A stretch of DNA of 64,000 nucleotides, from positions 1-64,000 of IMG/VR virus record IMGVR_UViG_3300032249_000628; one strand, 5' to 3'. Below are positions 48,509-56,079 of this stretch, piece after piece; the stretch's first letter is position 1, and every line of letters begins with the position of its first letter. The notes beneath the pieces were generated by a model that did no database searches, was not told where the DNA came from, and saw nothing but the letters and a program-made list of their open reading frames with translations. This stretch comes from a virus. A program made the position numbers and the translations under genes.

Positions 48509-50166
48509 ATAAGTCTAAATGCCTCTGCTCTTTTTTGTTCCCAAAAATTTCTTCTGTTGCATAACCCTGCCATTTGTTGATAAGCTATATTAAAATCAAA
48601 CGGCATTCTCCCCTGTTTACCATCAAAGGCGGCTGAACTCTCGTTAAAATACATACCTCCTGTCGTGGAAGTAGTGGCTTTGTACATCAAGTCTCTGACT
48701 AATCGCGCTTCCATAAAACTGTTGATTTTATCTGGTTCGCAAAGCACCTTTGTTATTAACCATCTAGCTAAGTCTTGGTGACTAGCATTTGGTGGTAATG
48801 TTTCTGGTTTTGGTTCTGGCTTAAAAATACGCAGAGGGGATTTCCATGTTAAGTCTTCTGGTAATATATTAACACTGTCGAAATAATCTTCCCAAGCTTT
48901 TCCGCTTTGATTCCACTGATAATGTTTTAGAAATGCTTGTCTAGTTTCAAAGCCCATCTTTTTTCTCATACTAATAGGCTGATTAAAGAATTCTATTAAT
49001 TTTTGTGCTGCTAATTCGTTATCTGGAACTGCTCTTAGACATCCTGTTTCTAGTTCTTTGTATAGAGCTTTTGGCTTTATTGGTATTCCTCCAAGATTTC
49101 TAACCACGCTTTCCATAGCAGAGTAATCGGTAGCCATAACTGGAATTCCACACGCTGCCGCTTCCACTTGTGGCAAACCGAATCCTTCACAATTAGCATA
49201 CTGAACATATATGTCAAACAGATTTATTATCTTGGATAAATCCTCATACTCTACCCCATTCTTTACATTAGATAGAGAGGCACCATATTGTCCAGTATAT
49301 GGTGACTGTGCTACCGCCCCCTTGAATAAAGACACAAACGGTCTATTGGTTTGGCCGCATATGTATGTAAACAATACTTTAGAAGATAGCTTGTATTCTT
49401 GAAGTAGCTCTGGTATGTCCCACCCCAAATCTGGATAGCTAGTATGACAATACAAATAAAAGTTTGAGTTGTCATCAACGTTATCAAGCAATATACGAAA
49501 TGCTTTAAATAGGTCGGGGTATAGTTTTCGCCTCTGATTACGCATTACTGTACCAATAATTTTAGCGTCTGGATCGATTCCCAATGCGGATCGTAGCCCA
49601 GCCCTATCTTCTATTGGAGTATATGCACCGTGGGCCGAAGGTGGTGCTATCCCAAGATATTTAATTTTGCCACCAGATTGTTCTTTTAATACTTCTCCAG
49701 CCCATTCCGAATAAGTTAAACAAGCATCAGCTGATTCATAGGTTGATATCCATTGTCTTGCTTGAGGTTTTGCATCTACTGTTGGCATAATGCACCATTT
49801 AAAGAATTTTCTATATGGTGATCTTTCTGCAAAATCCAACATCCAAAAGTCTCTGATATCACAAACTATATCTGGTTGGAAATCCAAGCAAACGGGTTCA
49901 AATATCCACTCACCGAATTGAGCTATAGGATTATTAGCATATTGAGATTTTTCTTCTTCTGATGCATCCTGCGGAGGAACAACGCCATAAAACTTCCAAG
50001 GAATATTGGAGGCTCTACGATCATTTCTCTCGCCATATGATGCTAATTCTGCTAACTCATATTTGCCAGTACTATGTAAATAGTTTAGTATTTCTCTAGT
50101 ATATGTGGCGTATCCGGTATTTAAGAATGTAGCTTCGCTACAAAATAGTATTCGTTTTTTTCTCAT
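48505..50166 (-). CDS. Long GT4-family glycosyltransferase
   Basis: The preferred start is the ATG at 50166, four bases past the SSB stop. An earlier in-frame ATG at 50208 would put 14 extra residues inside that gene. The 553-residue product begins K-R-I-L-F-C-S-E-A-T-F-L-N-T-G-Y-A-T-Y, a usual GT4 start. N-R-R-K-L or a neighbouring R-N-Q-R-R-K-L (near 215) corresponds to the donor phosphate site, and C-E-G-F-G-L-P-Q-V-E-A-A (E-x7-E) near 333-346 is canonical. A 130-residue C-terminal extension has no recognised motif. It is the first gene of the cassette after SSB. Confidence 0.78.
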   Translation of the reverse strand: MRKKRILFCSEATFLNTGYATYTREILNYLHSTGKYELAELASYGERNDRRASNIPWKFYGVVPPQDASEEEKSQYANNPIAQFGEWIFEPVCLDFQPDIVCDIRDFWMLDFAERSPYRKFFKWCIMPTVDAKPQARQWISTYESADACLTYSEWAGEVLKEQSGGKIKYLGIAPPSAHGAYTPIEDRAGLRSALGIDPDAKIIGTVMRNQRRKLYPDLFKAFRILLDNVDDNSNFYLYCHTSYPDLGWDIPELLQEYKLSSKVLFTYICGQTNRPFVSLFKGAVAQSPYTGQYGASLSNVKNGVEYEDLSKIINLFDIYVQYANCEGFGLPQVEAAACGIPVMATDYSAMESVVRNLGGIPIKPKALYKELETGCLRAVPDNELAAQKLIEFFNQPISMRKKMGFETRQAFLKHYQWNQSGKAWEDYFDSVNILPEDLTWKSPLRIFKPEPKPETLPPNASHQDLARWLITKVLCEPDKINSFMEARLVRDLMYKATTSTTGGMYFNESSAAFDGKQGRMPFDFNIAYQQMAGLCNRRNFWEQKRAEAFRLI

Positions 50167-50170
50167 TTTA

Positions 50171-50482
50171 TCAATCTTCAAAGTCTTGGTGACAAAAATC
50201 AAACTCATTGATTCTAAAAATCACAGAGCGATTATCCTTGGATACATTTTTTGCAGAAGCCAAAACATTTAATTTGGTTCCCTTTGTCGCATACTTTTCT
50301 AAGGTTTCAGCACCGGTATGCCAAGCTTCGCAGTAAAGATAGGTTGGTATTCTATTCTTTTCGCCATTTTTGGTTTTACGATAAGTATAAACTACCATTA
50401 CAAATTCTGCTTTTACAATATCATCTATGACGGATATTCTTGGATTTTCTACTAAATATCCGGTAAAAGAACACATATTCAT
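50171..50482 (-). CDS. ssb: Single-stranded DNA-binding protein (SSB-like)
   Basis: The 103-residue protein has an OB-fold pattern: M-C-S-F-T-G-Y-L-V-E-N-P, then V-K-A-E-F-V-M-V-V-Y-T-Y-R, P-T-Y-L-Y-C-E-A-W-H-T-G-A-E and Y-A-T-K-G-T-K-L-N-V, as in SSB proteins. It lacks the long Gly/Pro linker of cellular SSBs, and ends H-Q-D-F-E-D, a short acidic tail that could contact partner proteins. AAGGAG lies 8 bases before the start. It would protect single strands at the replication fork and in annealing. It sits between the polymerase and the sugar cassette. Confidence 0.75.
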   Translation of the reverse strand: MNMCSFTGYLVENPRISVIDDIVKAEFVMVVYTYRKTKNGEKNRIPTYLYCEAWHTGAETLEKYATKGTKLNVLASAKNVSKDNRSVIFRINEFDFCHQDFED

Positions 50483-50501
50483 TAGTTTAGTCTCCTTGAT
50501 C

Positions 50502-50528
50502 TTAATATTTTAGCAAGAACATGTTCAA
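50502..50528 (-). promoter_or_regulatory. Weak promoter-like site with a palindrome before ssb
   Basis: In the 54-base gap 50483-50536, the minus strand reads TTGAAC then, 15 bases later, TATTAA. The palindrome GAACATGTTC (50517-50526) overlaps the first element and could bind a repressor. Spacing and -10 match are poor, so this is a weak call. Confidence 0.22.
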
Positions 50529-50536
50529 AAAACACA

Positions 50537-52096
50537 CTACACTTCGTGTATTTGATTAACAATGAACGAATTATCATTTTCGCCAACAGAGCCACAAAAG
50601 ATTAGATTATTGCCTTCATATAGAACGTATTTGTATTTATCTTTTACTTTAGGAAATACTATCACGCTATCTAACATGCAAGTATCATCCTCTATAGTTA
50701 AGAACGCCATCATCTGACCCTGTGATTCACCCTTGGTTATTTTATATTCCGAAATACGCTGCACATTGGCAACTACGCATAAGTCTTTACCCTTTTTGCC
50801 ATTTATAATTTCTTTGCAAGTTGTATTGGCCGCTGATGTATCAGAAGTTTCTACCTTTGTCATGCTCACCGGACAACCCAAAAACTTTACTTCTTGGTCT
50901 ATTAACCAGCTTGGCTCGTCCTCTAGATCATATGGTGGATTAATTAAAAGCTGAATTTCATTCTCTATTGCTTGTTTTCTATCAGCTTTACTTGTGCCGC
51001 CACCCTCTTTTTTCGTTGGAGCCAAGTCTGTTAAGCAGTCTACGAATGTTTTCCACTTTTTATCTGAGTACTTTTCTTTGATCCAAGTTTGTTCAGCTTT
51101 GGTTAAAACTCTATATATCTCGTAATCATATAAAGCCTTATTTCTTGTGATCTTATCTTCAAAATCTCTAAAAAATCCAACTGATGCTAATGCCTTAAAT
51201 GCTGTCGAGCTAATCTTTGGGCTTAGATATAGTAATATCTCTAGCCAGTTAAACTTTGTGATGGGCTTAGATAGTTCAGTTTCTGCTTCTTTAATGGATT
51301 CTATTAGCTTGTCGCCCGTCTTGCCCGTCAATGACTTTATATCTTTAATCCCAAAGTAGATTTTACCCTTAGTAAAATTGAATTTACTAGCATAGTTTGC
51401 CAGTGAAGGGGTCTTGACTTGTATATCGAATAGTTTAGCTTCTGAGATTAATTCGTATGTTTCTCTCTGTGGGTCTTGTTTTTCTATGGCATGATACAAA
51501 TATGATAAAAAGAATTCTTGGGTATTGTGCGCCTTAAAATAGGCACTCCAATAAGAACATACGGCATATGAAACGCTGTGGGATTTATTAAATGCATATC
51601 TTGAAGACTTTTCAATCCATCCGAAGATTTGTTCTGCTTCTTCTTTGGTGACTGTATTAACCTTCTGTGCGCCCTCTATAAAAGACTTTTTAACTTCGTT
51701 CATAAGAGCCGCGTTTTTCTTACCAATAGCCTTACGAAGAACGTCAGCCTCTTGAAGATTAAATCCCGCAATCTTTTGAGCAATACGCATAGATTGTTCT
51801 TGATAAACAAGAATACCATACGTTGGCTTTAGTATTTCCTCAAGGGCTGGATGAAGATATGTGACTTCTTCACGACCGTGTTTTCTATCAACATAGTGCT
51901 GTGTCATGCTTTTGCCGTCAACAAAAGCCTTTAGGGTTCCCGGTCTAATAATTGCTATCAAGGCCGACAATTCTTCTAAATTAGTTGGTGCTAGCTTTTT
52001 AGACCAAGATTTACCAAGGTTACTCTCTAGCTGAAAGATACCCTTAGTTTTTCCTTCTGCAAATAATTGCCAAGTGGCTTTATCGTTATAATCCAT
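50537..52096 (-). CDS. dnaE: DNA polymerase III alpha, C-terminal half (fingers, tail)
   Basis: This 519-residue product starts at the DnaE fingers: G-I-F-Q-L-E-S-N at 19-26, L-I-A-I-I-R-P-G-T-L (46-55), Y-G-I-L-V-Y-Q-E-Q-S-M and K-A-I-G-K-K-N near 90-127, and A-F-N-K-S-H-S-V-S-Y-A near 173-183. These are the fingers and nucleotide-binding parts of C-family polymerases. OB-like strands follow at the end. It lacks the PHP and catalytic Asp residues, which are in the product at 53130-54737. The start overlaps the HNH stop by 11 bases. No intein sequence is seen at its N-terminus. Confidence 0.85.
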   Translation of the reverse strand: MDYNDKATWQLFAEGKTKGIFQLESNLGKSWSKKLAPTNLEELSALIAIIRPGTLKAFVDGKSMTQHYVDRKHGREEVTYLHPALEEILKPTYGILVYQEQSMRIAQKIAGFNLQEADVLRKAIGKKNAALMNEVKKSFIEGAQKVNTVTKEEAEQIFGWIEKSSRYAFNKSHSVSYAVCSYWSAYFKAHNTQEFFLSYLYHAIEKQDPQRETYELISEAKLFDIQVKTPSLANYASKFNFTKGKIYFGIKDIKSLTGKTGDKLIESIKEAETELSKPITKFNWLEILLYLSPKISSTAFKALASVGFFRDFEDKITRNKALYDYEIYRVLTKAEQTWIKEKYSDKKWKTFVDCLTDLAPTKKEGGGTSKADRKQAIENEIQLLINPPYDLEDEPSWLIDQEVKFLGCPVSMTKVETSDTSAANTTCKEIINGKKGKDLCVVANVQRISEYKITKGESQGQMMAFLTIEDDTCMLDSVIVFPKVKDKYKYVLYEGNNLIFCGSVGENDNSFIVNQIHEV

Positions 52097-52460
52097 TTGT
52101 ATCTTCCTTTAGTTTATCAACTAGTTCATCAATAGTCATCTTTATAGTATTATTATGTGATTGATTGTTATTTTTATGAGTAGCTTCCATGTGACAATTA
52201 TGACATAATAATCTACACTTTTTAATTTCTGATATCAATTCTTCTGTGCTATGTTTTTTGCCATATAACATAAACATTCCACCAGCACAACTTCTTTTGG
52301 AACAACCATTTTTAGTTATTTCAGCTTTTTCAAATCCCGGTAAATGATCAAAACATATCGCTGCTGGGTGCTTATTGTATCCACAATTAGAACACCCATT
52401 AGACAATTTGTATTTATCTATCCAATGTTTTCTGTGTGCTATTGTTTCTTTATTATTCAT
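52086..52460 (-). CDS. HNH endonuclease lodged between polymerase halves
   Basis: This 124-residue protein has a zinc-binding HNH pattern: C23-S-N-C26-G, F-D-H-L-P-G (D38, H39), and L-L-C86-H-N-C89-H. Such nicking or double-strand endonucleases are typical free-standing homing endonucleases of phages. It starts 4 bases within the exonuclease stop and ends 11 bases within the start of the polymerase C-terminal half, so it lies exactly in the break. It may have caused the break or ride with it. Cutting specificity is unknown. Confidence 0.8.
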   Translation of the reverse strand: MNNKETIAHRKHWIDKYKLSNGCSNCGYNKHPAAICFDHLPGFEKAEITKNGCSKRSCAGGMFMLYGKKHSTEELISEIKKCRLLCHNCHMEATHKNNNQSHNNTIKMTIDELVDKLKEDTNGL

Positions 52461-53137
52461 TTGATATAAAGAGGATTATTTGCAAATGCCTTATCAAAAG
52501 TAATATTCTGATATACTGATCTGTGGGTCTTCAGTAGCTTTATAAAGATATTAGCTGAATCCTTAACGTCTTGTAAAGCGTCGTGTGCGTTTTCTTTACT
52601 TAGACCCATTCGTTCTCTTAGCGAATCCATACTTATAGACTTGATACTTGGATCGCTCTCTGTCCAAGCAAAGACATTATCCATAATATCTATCTTATAT
52701 ACTTTGCTAAATAACTTTTGTTGCTCACGCTCAGTATCCCAAGGTCCAAATTCTTTGCATAGTCTATTAATAATATGCATATCAAATCCAATAATATTAA
52801 ATCCAACTGGTATTGGAGCAAAGAATGGTTCGCCCTTCCAATTATACTGATCAACGAACTTTGTGAATTTGTTCCATACAGATTTCAATGACGGTGCTAG
52901 CTCTAGTTTTTCTTTAGTCTTGCCAGTAATTCTCAAAGCTTCATCTTGAATTGGATCAAACCCTGCCGCAATAGCCTTGTCATCGTCTAAGATGGGTTTA
53001 ATTTCACTATTAAATGTTCCCTTAAGATTCAGGCTTCGACCATCTAATGCAATAGCTGCAATTTGTGTCGGCTGAGTCTTGTGTGGATTTCTTGAGCCTG
53101 TTTCAAAGTCAAATATGATATAATCTCTATTAGCCAT
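52457..53137 (-). CDS. DnaQ-like 3'-5' exonuclease (proofreading)
   Basis: The 226-residue protein has a DEDDh exonuclease set: D10-x-E12 (F-D-F-E-T), D119 (N-I-I-G-F-D), H185 and D190 in H-D-A-L-Q-D. The family is the epsilon subunit of DNA polymerase III, which removes mispaired 3' ends. It starts 8 bases within the end of the polymerase N-terminal half and lies between the two halves, so it is likely co-translated with both. It may join the split polymerase as its proofreading subunit. The spacing of motifs is normal for the family. Confidence 0.85.
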   Translation of the reverse strand: MANRDYIIFDFETGSRNPHKTQPTQIAAIALDGRSLNLKGTFNSEIKPILDDDKAIAAGFDPIQDEALRITGKTKEKLELAPSLKSVWNKFTKFVDQYNWKGEPFFAPIPVGFNIIGFDMHIINRLCKEFGPWDTEREQQKLFSKVYKIDIMDNVFAWTESDPSIKSISMDSLRERMGLSKENAHDALQDVKDSANIFIKLLKTHRSVYQNITFDKAFANNPLYIK

Positions 53138-54737
53138 TTATTGTTTCCTTGTCTTTAATAAACATCAATTTATCTAATAAAGAAAGACCAAGCACATCAA
53201 ACTTGACATGACCAAGACTTTCTAAATCAGACATTTCTAGACCAGCTATCTTTTCAGATGAATCACGCTGATCCACCATTGGGCAAACATTGTACAGTTC
53301 GTGTTTAGATATAACTACGCCAGCGGCGTGTTTTCCTTGAGTTTTAAATGTTCCTTCAATCTTTATTGCTTGATCAAAATATTCTGCATAATCTCCAGAT
53401 AATTTCCCATCTTCATCTATATGGCAGAAATCACGTAATTCATCCGCATTGTGAATTAAAGCCCAGCGAATGATAGACCTATCTTCATCATCCATGTCTG
53501 CCAACTGATCTGAAATTTCAGCTTCATTAGGAATGCTCTTTGTTATAGCGTTCATTTCTGCAAAAGAACACGCCTCATTGATACGCAATACTTCTTTAAT
53601 AGCACTACGCCCCTGTAGTCTACCAAACGTAATCATTTGACTAACATGATCGTTGCCATACTTATTCTTTAAATATAGTAATACATCATCGCGTTTTTTT
53701 GCTGGAACGTCCATATCAATATCTGGTAGTGAAATATGATCAGCACTATTTCTACCAGCGTTATAAAATCTAGAAAATAGCAAATCGAACTCCAGCGGAT
53801 CAATCTTGGTAATGCCAATAAGATATGATATCAGACATCCAGCGGCTGAACCTCTACCGGGACCAGATAGCCACCCTTGATCATTCACGTACTTTATAAT
53901 GTCTTGAACGATTAGAAAATATCCAAAGAGATTAGCACCCTTAATAACATCAAACTCTTCTTTGAATCTTTCTAAATACTTCTCTTTATCTTCTGGCTTA
54001 GATACCTTGTCGCCGTCTATCAAAAGACCCTTCCATCCTACGCGACACAATTCTTTTAGATAATCTTCTTCTGTTTCCCCGTTTGGGCATGGAAATGCTG
54101 GTAGCATTGGCTTGCTAAGAATATCATATTCTTCACAACTATCGATGATAGTATTAATATGTTCAGCATCTTTCTTAGAAGCTTCCGGCAGTGCTTTTTC
54201 AAAAGTTGACTTTGACCACACGCAAAGGTCATCATGTGTAAATTGATACTCTAGTTCTTTTGATAATTCACCCTTATGAATTTGTTTATGAACTTTGGGT
54301 AAGGTAGTCTTTAATTCAGAACACAATAAAACCCTATGTAGTTTAGCATCTTCGCTATGAACATAGTAGCTAATAGGAAATAGTTTAGAGTTATTAGAAA
54401 CGCTAATTATATTATTCTTTTTCAGAACCTTGTTAAGTATATCGCTAGGAACATTTTCACTCTCATCTAGAGAAGAAACTATCTTAATAAGGTCGAACCA
54501 GCCATCCTTATTCTTGGCAAATAACGTGAAGTCATCAAATGAACACCCAATAATGGGCTTAATGCCGACCTTTTTACAAGCTTTATAAAAGCGCACAGCG
54601 CCAGATATGGTTTTATAGTCAGTAAGACCACAGGCTATATAGCCTTCTTCTTTGCACTTTTGTGCTAGCTCGTCTGGCTTAGAAAAACCTTTTAGCAAAC
54701 TATAGTGTGTGTAATTTCTTAATGGACACCAATTCAA
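53130..54737 (-). CDS. dnaE: DNA polymerase III alpha, N-terminal half (PHP, palm)
   Basis: The preferred start is the TTG at 54737, because AAGGAG (54745-54750) lies 7 bases before it and the longer reading from 54755 would bury that site. The 535-residue product begins M-N-W-C-P-L-R-N-Y-T-H-Y-S-L-L. The PHP metal-site pattern is degenerate (N-Y-T-H-Y; L-T-D-Y). The palm carries G-P-G-R-G-S-A-A-G near 292-300, P-D-I-D-M-D-V near 338-344 and K-F-D-V-L-G-L near 512-518, the catalytic Asp set of C-family polymerases. It stops 17 residues after that motif. The fingers are on the separate gene at 50537-52096. A sigma-70-type promoter lies upstream. Confidence 0.87.
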   Translation of the reverse strand: MNWCPLRNYTHYSLLKGFSKPDELAQKCKEEGYIACGLTDYKTISGAVRFYKACKKVGIKPIIGCSFDDFTLFAKNKDGWFDLIKIVSSLDESENVPSDILNKVLKKNNIISVSNNSKLFPISYYVHSEDAKLHRVLLCSELKTTLPKVHKQIHKGELSKELEYQFTHDDLCVWSKSTFEKALPEASKKDAEHINTIIDSCEEYDILSKPMLPAFPCPNGETEEDYLKELCRVGWKGLLIDGDKVSKPEDKEKYLERFKEEFDVIKGANLFGYFLIVQDIIKYVNDQGWLSGPGRGSAAGCLISYLIGITKIDPLEFDLLFSRFYNAGRNSADHISLPDIDMDVPAKKRDDVLLYLKNKYGNDHVSQMITFGRLQGRSAIKEVLRINEACSFAEMNAITKSIPNEAEISDQLADMDDEDRSIIRWALIHNADELRDFCHIDEDGKLSGDYAEYFDQAIKIEGTFKTQGKHAAGVVISKHELYNVCPMVDQRDSSEKIAGLEMSDLESLGHVKFDVLGLSLLDKLMFIKDKETING

Positions 54738-54744
54738 GATTATT

Positions 54745-54750
54745 CTCCTT
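54745..54750 (-). promoter_or_regulatory. Ribosome binding site that sets a TTG start
   Basis: AAGGAG on the minus strand lies 7 bases before the TTG at 54737. It sits inside the longer alternative reading of the polymerase gene, so it decides the start. Confidence 0.7.
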
Positions 54751-54776
54751 CGCAAAACTTAAGAGTTCAACTAACT

Positions 54777-54805
54777 ATTATACATCAATGCAACGGCGCT
54801 TACAA
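54777..54805 (-). promoter_or_regulatory. Sigma-70-like promoter before the polymerase gene
   Basis: On the minus strand, TTGTAA (54800-54805) and a perfect TATAAT (54777-54782) are separated by exactly 17 bases, with the polymerase start 40 bases downstream of the -10. The 80-base gap 54738-54817 is the longest in the minus-strand block. It suggests a host-polymerase-driven start for the polymerase/HNH/SSB/sugar section. Confidence 0.6.
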
Positions 54806-54817
54806 TACGAGCTAATA

Positions 54818-55048
54818 CTAATTTTGCTCGTCGTTCTGTTGCCTATCTGTAAATACTTTATCTAGTTTGTGGACAAGCCCACTTCCTATGTGCGTATAAA
54901 AACATGGTAAAATACCATGTATTATTAAATACGCCCCAGCCATGACGCACTCTAATCCATGTAATATTGCAAAATTCAAATGTTGTGAGTAGGTCATCTT
55001 ATTTTCTGCAAGATGACCCACCCACCTATCATATAGTGTTTTTACCAC
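54818..55048 (-). CDS. DUF6356-like small membrane protein
   Basis: The 76-residue product starts with a GTG overlapping the upstream stop by 7 bases. The pattern H-L-x-F-A-I-L-H-G-L-E-C-V-M-A-G-A-Y-L-I-I-H-G-I-L-P-C-F at 23-50 is a single membrane segment, and the preceding M-T-Y-S-Q-H-L with following T-H-I-G-S-G-L-V-H-K-L resemble the DUF6356 family (small membrane proteins with a conserved His). The function is unknown. It lies last before the polymerase promoter. Confidence 0.5.
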   Translation of the reverse strand: MVKTLYDRWVGHLAENKMTYSQHLNFAILHGLECVMAGAYLIIHGILPCFYTHIGSGLVHKLDKVFTDRQQNDEQN

Positions 55049-56070
55049 GATTTACACGCCCAATATCTAGCTTTCCACTTTGGGCCGGGATTATCACAAT
55101 TATGTCTGGCTCTAAAGCTTTTTCTTCTTTCTGGAATATTTTTCTTGATTGTCATATTAGGATCACCAAAACGAACAATAACAACATTCCCGCTTTCATT
55201 CTTAACGTAAACTGCAAATTTCTTAGGACCATTCGATGTTCTAAATGGTTTATTTAGTGTTACTTTGCGACCTTGATATTCTGAGGCTTCGCCTTTATAG
55301 ATTAGGATTTTACCATCTTTTTCGTAATATCCTTTTCTTCTATATGTATAGATTTCTCCACTTTGAGGGTCTTGATATTCATAAGCACCCTCTTCCTCTT
55401 CCATTTTTGGTTCTTCTGTTTCAAGCTCTGATGGCTCTTCTATTTCTTCGTCGCTGGTATATTCGTCTTCGTACTTTCCGGGTTCGTAGTACTTAACAAA
55501 ATCATAAACATTTTGAACATAAATTTCTGCCTTTGATATCATATCTTTTGTCCAATCTTGGAATTCAACTGATAATGACATGCCTTTTAGCTTCATTACA
55601 ATTTCCATCAATTGATCATGCATCTTTTGAATTTGTTCCAAAGCCATTTCATCTCCACCATCTGATTGAGCTTTCTTCCAAGATTCGGGGTCTGGACGAT
55701 CTGGATCACCACGCTTTGCTGGCTTATACTTCTTTCCTAATCTTTCCTTCTTTTTCCTAATATTTTCCCATAAACCGGGTTTTGCTACAGATACATCCCA
55801 CTCTTCTGTTTCCTCGCCAAAATCTTCGTATTCTGCTTGACTTGGAATATATAGATTATCTTCTGTGATTTCTTCTTCGTATCCAAATAATTCTAGCTGT
55901 CTTTCGAAATCTGCCGCCTCTACGCAGTCACAATCTGCCGTGGCTTGTCCAATACATATAGCCACTCTCTGCTTTTCATCTGGGTAATCTTTTTTCATTA
56001 CCTCATTACTCATGCAACGAGAAACGAAATTTGTTTTATCTTCATCTTTATTTCTGCGAGGAATAGGCAT
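55042..56070 (-). CDS. Multidomain phage protein, possibly morphogenesis-related
   Basis: The better start is the second of two adjacent ATGs (56070), which gives 6 bases to TAGGAG. The 342-residue product has an N-terminal module M-P-I-P-R-R-N with F-V-S-R-C-M-S and R-V-A-I-C (8-42), as occurs in several phage head or maturation proteins. Then comes an acidic linker, a helical part (about 145-195), a Glu-rich stretch with G-E-I-Y-T-Y-R-R, and a basic C-terminal domain with F-G-D-P-N-M-T-I-K-K and R-A-R-H-N-C-D-N-P-G-P. The last module recurs in environmental phages. The role is unknown. Confidence 0.55.
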   Translation of the reverse strand: MPIPRRNKDEDKTNFVSRCMSNEVMKKDYPDEKQRVAICIGQATADCDCVEAADFERQLELFGYEEEITEDNLYIPSQAEYEDFGEETEEWDVSVAKPGLWENIRKKKERLGKKYKPAKRGDPDRPDPESWKKAQSDGGDEMALEQIQKMHDQLMEIVMKLKGMSLSVEFQDWTKDMISKAEIYVQNVYDFVKYYEPGKYEDEYTSDEEIEEPSELETEEPKMEEEEGAYEYQDPQSGEIYTYRRKGYYEKDGKILIYKGEASEYQGRKVTLNKPFRTSNGPKKFAVYVKNESGNVVIVRFGDPNMTIKKNIPERRKSFRARHNCDNPGPKWKARYWACKSW

Positions 56071-56079
56071 CATTGTCTC

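Noticed and set aside
50517-50526. GAACATGTTC as a LexA (DinR) box
   Set aside because: The DinR box needs four bases between GAAC and GTTC; here there are two. It may only be a chance palindrome.
52086-54737. Split intein joining the polymerase halves
   Set aside because: The N-half ends in D-K-E-T-I-N-G with no intein-start Cys, and the C-half opens with M-D-Y-N-D-K without a terminal His-Asn block, so no intein is present at the break.
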